This document shows, one piece after another, positions 27,313 through 34,995 of a DNA stretch of 39,160 nt. The translations under genes and the position numbers were made by a program. The stretch comes from Bacteroidales bacterium. GTDB taxonomy: Bacteria; Bacteroidota; Bacteroidia; Bacteroidales; VadinHA17. Each line of letters begins with the position of its first letter. The first letter of the stretch is position 1. The stretch lies in assembly GCA_017882345.1 (NCBI GenBank), contig JADGPT010000006.1:1-39160 (forward strand), written 5' to 3'. Below the pieces are notes generated by a model. It saw only the letters and a list, made by a program, of their open reading frames with translations. It was not told the DNA's origin and searched no databases.

Positions 27313-27341
27313 CTTGAAGTCACTTTTTTTCTTTAATTTTG
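27313..27341 (+). promoter_or_regulatory. Promoter of the LacI-type regulator gene
   Basis: TAATTTTG (27334-27341) is an exact TAnnTTTG match with CTTG (27313-27316) 17 bases upstream. Transcription would start close to the ATG at 27360. An alternative -7, TATTCTTG (27309-27316), pairs with ATTG inside operator 2. Confidence 0.45.
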
Positions 27342-27359
27342 GTAATTATTTGTTAAAGA

Positions 27360-28397
27360 ATGAAGAGTAACAAAGAAGTCACTATCTATGATGTGGCAAA
27401 AGCGTTAAATATCTCCCCCTCAACAGTAAGCAGAGGACTGAAGGATCATCCCCATATTAGGAAAGAGACAAAAAAGAACATTATTGCTGTAGCAAAGGAA
27501 ATGGGATATCAGCAAAACAAATTTGCCAGTAACCTCCGTCAAAAACATACCAATACGATAGGAGTGGTAGTCCCGAAATTGAACAGCTATTTCATGGCCA
27601 CTGTAATAGCAGGAGTTGAAAAAATCACATCACAGAACGGGTATGGTTTGATTATAAGTCAATCGCAGGAGTCATGGAAGAAAGAGATTTCATGTATTTC
27701 CACGTTATTTAACAGCCGGGTAGATGGATTACTGGTCTCTCTGGCATTCGATACTAAGAATCTGGATCATTTCAATATTCTGTTAAATAAAGATATTCCT
27801 GTTGTCTTTTTTGATCGTGTTGCGGATTGTAATGGTTGCATGAGCATAGTAATTGATAATTACAAAGCTGGTTATGAGGCAACATCTCATCTTATTGAGC
27901 AGGGATGTAATCGGATTGTACATATCGGCGGAAACTTAATGAGAAATGTATATTCAGATCGGTTTAGAGGTTATAAGCAGGCTCTTGCTGACAATGGAAT
28001 CGAATTCGATCAGCATCTGGTTATAATCAGCGATATGAATGGCCAGGCCGGAACTGATGCGGCAAAAAAAATATTAAAAATGGTTCCCAGGCCTGACGGG
28101 ATTTTTACTTCTAACGACTCTACCGCTGTATCGGCGATTGTTGAACTCGAGAGAGCGGGAGTCAAAATTCCTGATGAAATAGCTGTTGTCGGTTTTAATA
28201 ACGAACCAATCAGCAAAGTAATTAAACCTAATCTTACTACAATAGATTATCCTGCCAGAGAGATTGGCGAAATTTCTGCAACATCACTCATCAATAAACT
28301 AAAGAATTCACAATCAGCAAATTTCAGTACAATTATATTAAAGCATAAGCTAATCAGCCGGCAATCATCAATAAGAAATGGGAAAAATAAGAATTAA
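27360..28397 (+). CDS. LacI/GalR family transcriptional regulator of the xylan locus
   Basis: A 345-residue regulator. The N-terminal helix-turn-helix is clear: VTIYDVAKALNISPSTVSRG (residues 6-25), followed by the hinge helix region NKFASNLRQK (about 52-61). The remainder is a periplasmic-binding-protein-like effector domain (TIGVVVPKLNSYF, GLLVSLAF, VVFFDR, HIGG, DRFRGYKQAL, PDGIFTSNDSTA, VAVVGFNNEP). Such proteins bind a sugar or sugar phosphate and dissociate from or bind to DNA. Two operators lie directly upstream and one in front of SusC pair 1. It is divergent from the GH10-GH115 operon and upstream of xylB/xylA, so xylose, a xylo-oligosaccharide or a glucuronate derivative is the probable effector. 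A repressor role is inferred from operator position. Confidence 0.93.
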   Translation: MKSNKEVTIYDVAKALNISPSTVSRGLKDHPHIRKETKKNIIAVAKEMGYQQNKFASNLRQKHTNTIGVVVPKLNSYFMATVIAGVEKITSQNGYGLIISQSQESWKKEISCISTLFNSRVDGLLVSLAFDTKNLDHFNILLNKDIPVVFFDRVADCNGCMSIVIDNYKAGYEATSHLIEQGCNRIVHIGGNLMRNVYSDRFRGYKQALADNGIEFDQHLVIISDMNGQAGTDAAKKILKMVPRPDGIFTSNDSTAVSAIVELERAGVKIPDEIAVVGFNNEPISKVIKPNLTTIDYPAREIGEISATSLINKLKNSQSANFSTIILKHKLISRQSSIRNGKNKN

Positions 28398-28400
28398 ACA

Positions 28401-28563
28401 ATGAATGGTCATATAAAGAACAGAATTGCAATAGTCACGGGTGACGCTTCAGGCATTGATTTTGCCATTGCAAAAAAATGAAAAGGCAGCATCTAAATTC
28501 CCGTATACGATGGCAAGGTTGCCTGTTAACAGAAAAACAGATGGAACAATGTTTAACTGGTAA
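28401..28563 (+). pseudogene. Remnant of a short-chain dehydrogenase gene, internally deleted
   Basis: Starting 4 bases after the LacI-type stop codon, an ATG at 28401 encodes 26 residues ending in a TGA at 28479. They include IAIVTGDASGIDFAIAKK, a decayed copy of the SDR cofactor motif TGxxxGIG in which the last Gly has become Asp. From 28480, in another frame, 27 residues (with PYTMARLPVNRKTDG) run to a TAA at 28561 and may be the old C terminus. An intact SDR is about 250 residues, so nearly all of the gene is gone. A sugar dehydrogenase once co-transcribed with the regulator is plausible. Confidence 0.6.
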
Positions 28564-28608
28564 TTTTTATTAAATTTATACCCTTTATTAAGAAAAAATA
28601 AGAACAGT

Positions 28609-28638
28609 CACAGAGTTACGCAGAATAGCACAGAGAAA
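28609..28638. repeat. Degenerate CACAGAG direct repeat
   Basis: CACAGAG occurs at 28609-28615 and 28629-28635 with GCAGAA between, giving a CACAGAG-TTACGCAGA-like pattern. Repeats of this style are scattered through intergenic DNA of many Bacteroidota. A single degenerate copy here, so confidence is low. Confidence 0.35.
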
Positions 28639-28667
28639 CTAATTTGAAATAAAATAACTTTTAAAAT

Positions 28668-30146
28668 ATGTTATTACTGGGAATTGATCTGGGAAGCTCT
28701 TCAGTTAAAGCTTCGGTAATAGATGGTGAATCAGGCAAATGCCTGGCAACGGCATACTCACCTTCAGATGAAATGAAAATTATTGCTTTGAAACCCGGAT
28801 GGGCTGAACAGGATACTGAGATCTGGTGGATTAACCTGAAAGCAGCAATCGCTGAGTGTACTCAAAAGCTTGGACAAAAGAAAAACAATATCGGCGCTAT
28901 AGGTATTTCCTATCAGATGCACGGTCTTGTCGCAGTTGATAATAATAATAAGGTATTACGTCCTTCTATAATCTGGTGTGACAGCAGGGCAGTCGGATAT
29001 GGTGAAAAAGCATTAAAATCTTTAGGTCAGGATTACTGTCTTTCTCACCTTCTTAATTCACCCGGGAATTTTACTGCTTCAAAACTTGCCTGGGTTAAGG
29101 AAAATGAACCCGAACTGTTTTCCAAAATACATAAAGTCATGTTGCCGGGTGATTATATCGCGTTAAGACTTACCGGAGAAATTTGTACATCATTTACCGG
29201 ACTTTCAGAAGGTATTTTCTGGGATTTCTCCCTGAACAAAGTATCAGATAAGCTGATGAATTTTTTTGGTTTTGATTCCGGCCTTTTACCGGAAGCAGCC
29301 TCGTCATTCTCAATAAGCGGACAGCTTCTTAAATCCATAGCAGTAGACTTGGGATTGCCAGAGGGAATTCCTGTTTCATACAGAGCAGGCGATCAGCCAA
29401 ATAATGCTCTTTCACTAAATGTCCTGAACCCGGGTGAAGTTGCTGCTACAGCAGGTACATCGGGTGTTATTTATGGTGTCACTGATAAGAAAAAATATGA
29501 TAAACTGTCAAGGGTAAATACATTTTTGCATGTAAATCACAATAATTCCCAAACACGTCTGGGCGTGCTTTTGTGCATAAACGGAACAGGTATACTAAAT
29601 TCGTGGTTGAAGAGAAACATTGGCAACAGCCTGTCGTATAATGATATGAACAATATGGCTGAAAAAATTTCCCCGGGCTCGGACGGTCTGTACATTCTGC
29701 CATTTGGTAACGGATCGGAAAGAATGCTTGGAAATAAGGATTCGGGAGCAAGGATAGCAGGATTAAACTTTAATGTTCATACCAATGCTCATATGTTTAG
29801 AGCAGCGCAGGAAGGAATTGCGTTTTCATTCAGGTATGGACTTGATATTATGAAAGAGGTCGGAATTGATCCTCAGTTGATAAGGGCAGGGGAAGCAAAT
29901 ATGTTCCTTAGCAAGGTTTTCCGGGAGGTCTTATCAACAATAACCGGAACGGTAATTCATCTTTATAATACTGATGGATCAATAGGCTCCGCAAGAGGAG
30001 CCGGCATAGGATGCGGATATTATAAGTCTGAAAAAGAAGCATTTAACGGGCTAATAACTGTTGGTGTTACAGAACCTGACAAATCACGATCCGGTATCTA
30101 TGAAAATGCATATTTAAAATGGAAAGAATTAGTTTCACAGCTTTAG
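28668..30146 (+). CDS. xylB: Xylulokinase
   Basis: A 492-residue FGGY-family sugar kinase that phosphorylates D-xylulose to xylulose 5-phosphate. The ATP-binding start LLGIDLGSSSVKASVID (residues 3-19) and the xylulokinase-type signatures GISYQMHGLVAVD and PSIIWCDSRA are seen. The substrate-side Asp lies in YRAGDQPNNAL, and the C-terminal domain has EGIAFSFRYGLDIM and GEANMFLSKVF followed by GSARGAGIG. Length and motifs are those of XylB rather than glycerol or gluconate kinases. It is followed by xylA after 107 bases on the same strand, the standard pair for xylose catabolism. No clear TAnnTTTG promoter stands immediately before it, and readthrough from the regulator gene is possible. Confidence 0.93.
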   Translation: MLLLGIDLGSSSVKASVIDGESGKCLATAYSPSDEMKIIALKPGWAEQDTEIWWINLKAAIAECTQKLGQKKNNIGAIGISYQMHGLVAVDNNNKVLRPSIIWCDSRAVGYGEKALKSLGQDYCLSHLLNSPGNFTASKLAWVKENEPELFSKIHKVMLPGDYIALRLTGEICTSFTGLSEGIFWDFSLNKVSDKLMNFFGFDSGLLPEAASSFSISGQLLKSIAVDLGLPEGIPVSYRAGDQPNNALSLNVLNPGEVAATAGTSGVIYGVTDKKKYDKLSRVNTFLHVNHNNSQTRLGVLLCINGTGILNSWLKRNIGNSLSYNDMNNMAEKISPGSDGLYILPFGNGSERMLGNKDSGARIAGLNFNVHTNAHMFRAAQEGIAFSFRYGLDIMKEVGIDPQLIRAGEANMFLSKVFREVLSTITGTVIHLYNTDGSIGSARGAGIGCGYYKSEKEAFNGLITVGVTEPDKSRSGIYENAYLKWKELVSQL

Positions 30147-30163
30147 AAAATTGATTTTTCTGC

Positions 30164-30180
30164 AAGTTTTTGTAAAACTT
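30164..30180 (+). terminator. Weak hairpin after xylB
   Basis: AAGTTTT and AAAACTT form a perfect 7-bp stem around TGT, 18 bases after the xylB stop. It is A/T-rich with only two T residues after it, so it may attenuate transcription or stabilise mRNA rather than terminate. Confidence 0.3.
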
Positions 30181-30190
30181 TTGCATACTT

Positions 30191-30210
30191 TGCATCTGCA
30201 TGCAGATGCA
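30191..30210. promoter_or_regulatory. Perfect 20-bp palindrome upstream of xylA
   Basis: TGCATCTGCATGCAGATGCA is its own reverse complement, 43 bases before the xylA ATG. It may be a dimeric regulator site for xylA or an mRNA hairpin. It differs from the LacI-type operator motif elsewhere in the locus, so a different protein would be needed. Confidence 0.55.
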
Positions 30211-30253
30211 GGGTTAACGGATTTAAAAACAGGTTTAATTAAAAATATTCGCT

Positions 30254-31576
30254 ATGATTTACAAAGGAAAAAAAGAGGCATACCCTGGTATAGGGAAGAT
30301 AGAATACGAGGGTAAAAAATCGAAAAATCCGCTTGCATTCAGATGGTATAATCCGGAAGAAGAAGTGGGCGGAAAACAGATGAAAGATCATCTTCGTTTT
30401 GCTGTTGCTTACTGGCACTCTTTCTGTGGCGATGGTTCGGATCCGTTTGGCAATGCTACAAGATTCTATCCATGGAAAGATGCATCAAATGATGATAAGA
30501 CAAAACAACGACTTGATGCCGCATTTGAGTTTATCACCAAATTAGGGGCAGGGTATTATTGTTTTCATGATACTGATATTGTCGGAGATGGTACAGTTTT
30601 TGAAATTGAAAAGAGACTCGAAAAGATTGTCCCGGTAATGAAAAAGATGCAGGAACAGACAGGAGTGAAACTGCTCTGGGGAACTGCAAACCTTTTTTCA
30701 AATCCAAGATATATGAATGGCGCTGCAACAAATCCTGACTTTACCGTTGTTGCAAATGCGGCAGTACAATTAAAGAATGCGATTGCTGCAACTGTTGCAC
30801 TGGGTGGAGAGAACTATGTATTCTGGGGTGGAAGAGAAGGGTATATGAGCCTTCATAATACAAATATGAAAAAGGAGCTGGAACACATGGGTATGATGCT
30901 CTCAATGGCCCGTGATTATGGCAGAAAAATAGGTTTCGGGGGTACATTTCTTGTTGAACCAAAACCGATGGAACCTTCAAAACATCAGTATGACTTTGAT
31001 GTAGCTACAATAATCGGCTTCTTACGTCAGCATGGACTGGATAAAGATTTCAAGCTTAATATTGAGGTCAACCATGCCACACTTGCCGGACATACTTTCC
31101 AACATGAACTTCAGGTCGCGGCAGATGCAGGTCTTCTCGGTAGCATTGACGCCAACAAAGGCGATTATCAGAACGGCTGGGATACCGATGAGTTCCCTAC
31201 AAATATATATGAGGTAACCGAAGCTATGATGGTTATTCTGCAAGCAGGAGGATTTTCAACGGGCGGTATAAATTTCGACGCTAAAATACGTCGTAACTCT
31301 ACTGATATTGAAGATCTCTTCATCGCTCATGTAAGTGGAATGGATACTTTTGCAAGGGCTCTCGTGATTGCTGAAAAGATCCTGAAAAATAGTGACTACC
31401 TGAAGATGAGAAAGAAAAGATATGAATCGTTCGATAAGGGAGCAGGGAAAAATTTTGCAAAAGGGAAACTTACACTTGCGAAGTTGAGAGATATTGCTTC
31501 AGAGCTTGGAGAACCTGAGACAAGAAGCGGTAAACAGGAGCTCTATGAACAACTGATCAATATGTATCTGGCCTGA
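30254..31576 (+). CDS. xylA: Xylose isomerase (class II)
   Basis: A 440-residue enzyme converting D-xylose to D-xylulose in the cytoplasm. Signatures are [14 protein letters not shown], the catalytic-His segment [24 protein letters not shown], the metal-binding [36 protein letters not shown] and [19 protein letters not shown]. The length and the N-terminal [18 protein letters not shown] extension are those of class II enzymes such as that of Bacteroides. It follows xylB in the same direction. A 20-bp palindrome precedes it and a 12-bp stem terminator follows it. Confidence 0.97.
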   Translation: MIYKGKKEAYPGIGKIEYEGKKSKNPLAFRWYNPEEEVGGKQMKDHLRFAVAYWHSFCGDGSDPFGNATRFYPWKDASNDDKTKQRLDAAFEFITKLGAGYYCFHDTDIVGDGTVFEIEKRLEKIVPVMKKMQEQTGVKLLWGTANLFSNPRYMNGAATNPDFTVVANAAVQLKNAIAATVALGGENYVFWGGREGYMSLHNTNMKKELEHMGMMLSMARDYGRKIGFGGTFLVEPKPMEPSKHQYDFDVATIIGFLRQHGLDKDFKLNIEVNHATLAGHTFQHELQVAADAGLLGSIDANKGDYQNGWDTDEFPTNIYEVTEAMMVILQAGGFSTGGINFDAKIRRNSTDIEDLFIAHVSGMDTFARALVIAEKILKNSDYLKMRKKRYESFDKGAGKNFAKGKLTLAKLRDIASELGEPETRSGKQELYEQLINMYLA

Positions 31577-31590
31577 GCAGAATTTGAGAA

Positions 31591-31635
31591 TTAACCGCAA
31601 AGCACGCTATGATAATTGGTGATCTTTGCGGTTAA
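31591..31635. terminator. Bidirectional terminator between xylA and the OsmC gene
   Basis: TTAACCGCAAAG (31591-31602) pairs perfectly with CTTTGCGGTTAA (31624-31635) over 12 bp around a 21-base loop, in the gap between convergent genes. The arm sequence resembles the ACCGCAAAG repeats dispersed in Bacteroidota genomes, so it may have been recruited from such a repeat. Confidence 0.7.
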
Positions 31636-31649
31636 GTTCTTTGCAACAA

Positions 31650-32039
31650 TTATATTCCAGAGGTAATAACTTCAAAAACAGGCGGATTGGCCATTGTCTT
31701 TTTAACCTTACATAATTCTGCCACGGAGATTAACGCTGCTTTATATTTATCAGGAAAGTCTGAAGGCAGTTTAATATCAAGTTTGATATTGACAGGTAAC
31801 CCCGTTTCTTCGTCATATTCAGCATTCTGAATAATTTTTATGTTATCGGTGGGGATTTTCCGATTGTCACAAAACGATTTTACATATATTCCGGCACATG
31901 TACCTATTGAAGCCAGAAAAAGTTCAAAAGGCGAAGGTGCTGAGTTTTGACCACCACTATGAACCGGCTGATCGGTTTTTATTATATGTCCGTGTGAATG
32001 AGCGGTTACAACTTTGCCTCCGTCGAATGTTATTTCCAT
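31650..32039 (-). CDS. OsmC/Ohr family protein
   Basis: A 129-residue cytoplasmic protein. The ATG at 32039 is preferred because it begins the family's usual MEITFDGG strand. The two conserved cysteines of thiol-dependent peroxidases are in place: C48 in LASIGTCAG, and C110 in SVAELCKVKKTMANPP. C57 is an extra Cys. OsmC-type enzymes reduce organic hydroperoxides, though the YhfA-like branch, to which SAPSPFELFLASIGTCAG also fits, has no proven substrate. Convergent with xylA and not obviously linked to xylan use; it may be part of a general stress set. Confidence 0.85.
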   Translation of the reverse strand: MEITFDGGKVVTAHSHGHIIKTDQPVHSGGQNSAPSPFELFLASIGTCAGIYVKSFCDNRKIPTDNIKIIQNAEYDEETGLPVNIKLDIKLPSDFPDKYKAALISVAELCKVKKTMANPPVFEVITSGI

Positions 32040-32105
32040 TATTTTAAATTTGTTAGAATAAAGTTTGCACAACTGTAACAAATAATTTAGGGAATTGTTT
32101 TAATC

Positions 32106-32201
32106 CTATCTTCTCCTTTCAAGCATTAATTCCAAATCTTCTTTTAGCGCTGTTAAATCTTCTTCGTGTTCAACTTCCTGTGATAAATTATACTCTGACA
32201 T
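32106..32201 (-). CDS. Possible very small acidic protein (31 aa)
   Basis: The ORF starts with MSEYNLSQEVEHEEDL and ends with LELMLERRR. It is rich in Glu and Leu with heptad-like spacing, so it could form a short amphipathic helix or coiled coil. It lies 66 bases upstream of the OsmC gene on the same strand and could be co-transcribed with it. No family is recognised and no strong ribosome-binding site is seen, so it may be spurious. Confidence 0.35.
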   Translation of the reverse strand: MSEYNLSQEVEHEEDLTALKEDLELMLERRR

Positions 32202-32364
32202 TGAAAATAGTTATTAGTCAAAATTATAAATTATTTGTTTATAAATTGCAGAGATAATAAGGTTACAAAAAAATCATAAGCCAGAGCCTCCGTGAAAATT
32301 AACCGCATGCCACGAGCCGCAAACCGTAGAATTAAGACAAAAGTAAAAAGTAAAAAGATAAAAA

Positions 32365-32391
32365 GATTGCTTCGCTTCGCTCGCAATGACA
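32365..32391. repeat. REP-like dispersed palindromic element
   Basis: GATTGCTTCGCTTCGCTCGC followed by AATGACA has ATTGC/GCAAT ends and matches in style the ATTGCGAGCGAAGCGAAGCAAT elements found in intergenic regions of many bacteria and metagenomes. It lies in a gene-free stretch (32202-32474) with A/G-rich simple sequence (AAAAGTAAAAAG) just upstream. Confidence 0.55.
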
Positions 32392-32474
32392 GTGCAAGTA
32401 ATCAAGTTCGGATTTGAACGAGAAACGAGAAACTAAGACGCATAGGGCAAAGATGAATCGCAAGATTTCTAAGA

Positions 32475-33284
32475 CTATTTGATCTTATAATGATCTTCCA
32501 GAATCATTCCAAAAAGTTTCCCTGGTAAAATGTATTTAAGTACCACAGCAAGTTTTTGTTCAAATGATGCTATGATGTATCTCTGACGCGGATTTTTGCA
32601 ACCGACAATCCTGACAAGCTTTTTAGCGAGAACTTGCGGTCCCCATCCACTGGCTTCATCTTTCTCAATTATTGCCAGAGTTTTTAAATATTGTTCATTA
32701 TAAGGATCATTAGCATTAGTTGGAGCCAGAAAATTCCTCCTGTTGGCAGAGTTATTTGTATGAAAATCGCCAGGGTTAATAAGTACAATTTTTATATTAA
32801 ACTGGCTGACTTCCATTCTGAGTGCCTCACTGAAACCTTCAATAGCAAATTTACCAGCAGAGTAAAATGCCTGGAAAGGCAAACCCATCAGACCTCCTAT
32901 GGAACTGAAGTTGATAATTGTACCACCCCCCTGTTTCCTCATTATAGGCAACACTTCTCTGGTAAGATTAACCATTCCAAAGAAATTGGTATCCATCTGG
33001 AGTTTTATGTTTTCAAAAAGTGAAGTTTCTATCGGGCCTCCGGTATGCATTCCGGCATTATTTATGAGGACATCAATTCTTCCCTCTTTTTCGTAAATGG
33101 TAAGTACAGCCTGCCGGATTGAATCAATATTAGTGAGATCGAGTTTTAATCCGGTTATAGCAGAGCTGATTTCAACATCTCTTCTGACTGTACCATATAC
33201 TTTATGTCCTTCAGCAGCCAGGAGTTCTGCAGTTTGTTTACCAAAACCTGATGAGATTCCTGTTATGAGAACTACTTTTTTCAT
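32475..33284 (-). CDS. Short-chain dehydrogenase/reductase (classical SDR)
   Basis: A 269-residue NAD(P)H-dependent oxidoreductase. The cofactor motif TGISSGFG (8-15) and INNAG (74-78) are present. The catalytic Ser at about 127/128 (INFSSIGG) with Y141 and K145 (FYSAGKFAIEG) completes the classical SDR site. TVRRD after the second strand suggests NADP preference. The C-terminal stretch (FEQKLAVVLKYILPGKLFGMIL) is hydrophobic and could contact membrane or lipid. It lies 156 bases after serine palmitoyltransferase on the same strand, so a role in 3-ketosphinganine reduction can be considered, but similarity to generic SDRs does not decide it. Confidence 0.85.
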   Translation of the reverse strand: MKKVVLITGISSGFGKQTAELLAAEGHKVYGTVRRDVEISSAITGLKLDLTNIDSIRQAVLTIYEKEGRIDVLINNAGMHTGGPIETSLFENIKLQMDTNFFGMVNLTREVLPIMRKQGGGTIINFSSIGGLMGLPFQAFYSAGKFAIEGFSEALRMEVSQFNIKIVLINPGDFHTNNSANRRNFLAPTNANDPYNEQYLKTLAIIEKDEASGWGPQVLAKKLVRIVGCKNPRQRYIIASFEQKLAVVLKYILPGKLFGMILEDHYKIK

Positions 33285-33413
33285 TATTGTATTTGATTGA
33301 TTAACAGCAAAATACTCTCTCTGACTGATCTTTGTTGCCCCATCCCAATTCCTTTACTTCGCTTAAGCTACGTGAATGCGAAGAAGTGGAGCAAGTCCAG
33401 ACTCACAATAAAG

Positions 33414-33435
33414 CCCCATTTAGGTTTTTTTGGGG
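33414..33435 (-). terminator. Terminator after serine palmitoyltransferase
   Basis: CCCCA (33414-33418) pairs with TGGGG (33431-33435), giving a short GC stem right after the stop codon of the - strand gene and followed on that strand by CTTTATT. Short but well placed. Confidence 0.5.
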
Positions 33436-33440
33436 TTGTA

Positions 33441-34646
<1,206 letters not shown>

Positions 34647-34659
34647 TTAAAATAGAGTC

Positions 34660-34667
34660 CAAATTTA
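34660..34667 (-). promoter_or_regulatory. -7 promoter element of serine palmitoyltransferase
   Basis: On the - strand it reads TAAATTTG, an exact TAnnTTTG match 32 bases upstream of the ATG at 34628. No clear -33 element at the expected distance. Confidence 0.4.
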
Positions 34668-34830
34668 ATAAAAAAAGAATAAATCGGAAGAAAAGCTACT
34701 CTTTTGAGTTAATAAATTATTAAAAATACCTACATATACCTAATAAAAGTGTCTGGAGGGCATAGCCAATTCAAACTCCAGCTCATGCAATACTTATTAA
34801 TTCTTAATTTGACAAAATAATTTAACATTA

Positions 34831-34862
34831 TTTGGAAAGCTCGGATTTGAAATTTACTTTTG
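34831..34862 (+). promoter_or_regulatory. Promoter of the metal-transport operon
   Basis: TTTG (34831-34834), a 20-base spacer, then TACTTTTG (34855-34862): both Bacteroidota elements match exactly. Transcription would start about 34869, giving a leader of roughly 120 bases that contains the structured element at 34891-34995. Confidence 0.6.
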
Positions 34863-34890
34863 TTCGCGAAATCAATTTTGAGAATTTAAT

Positions 34891-34995
34891 GGACGGTGAC
34901 CCGGCGAATATATTAATCTTAACCCTGATCTAGGAGGATAACCGGTACTGTTGGTCACATCCTTCTTTGTCAGTAAAAGCAAGGAGGTGACAATG
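34891..34995 (+). promoter_or_regulatory. Candidate translational riboswitch: pseudoknot versus Shine-Dalgarno hairpin
   Basis: Structure OFF: GTCACATCCTT (34954-34964) pairs with AAGGAGGTGAC (34981-34991) in 10 of 11 positions. CTTT (34965-34968) also pairs with AAAG (34976-34979), so the Shine-Dalgarno sequence is locked in a hairpin of about 14 pairs. Structure ON: GTGACC (34896-34901) pairs with GGTCAC (34953-34958), and AGGAGGAT (34932-34939) pairs with ATCCTTCT (34959-34966, one G-U). The two helices cross, making an H-type pseudoknot with directly abutting helices, and free the Shine-Dalgarno. The two states cannot coexist. I see no match to Mg2+ M-box, Mn2+ yybP-ykoY, NiCo or fluoride consensus from memory. 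The operon encodes a metal sensor and transporter, so a divalent-metal ligand is the natural guess. Confidence 0.6.
34981..34990 (+). promoter_or_regulatory. Perfect Shine-Dalgarno site, fixes the start at 34993
   Basis: AAGGAGGTGA is fully complementary to the canonical 16S rRNA 3' end and stands 2 bases before the ATG at 34993 (GGAGG to ATG spacing 5). Bacteroidota generally do not use such sites, so its presence inside a sequestering hairpin is notable. Confidence 0.8.

Noticed and set aside
33350-33390. Imperfect inverted repeat CTTCGC...GCGAAG
   Set aside because: Arms are short and interrupted, and it is not placed right after a gene end; not distinguishable from chance.
34951-34992. 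TTG start at 34951 extending the MgtE-like protein by 14 residues
   Set aside because: The ATG at 34993 has a perfect Shine-Dalgarno site at the right spacing, and the extension overlaps the structured leader.
34870-34995. Known metal riboswitch class (yybP-ykoY, M-box, NiCo, fluoride)
   Set aside because: None of the core consensus strings I know for these classes could be placed, so the element is reported as unassigned; an Rfam covariance search is still the decisive test.
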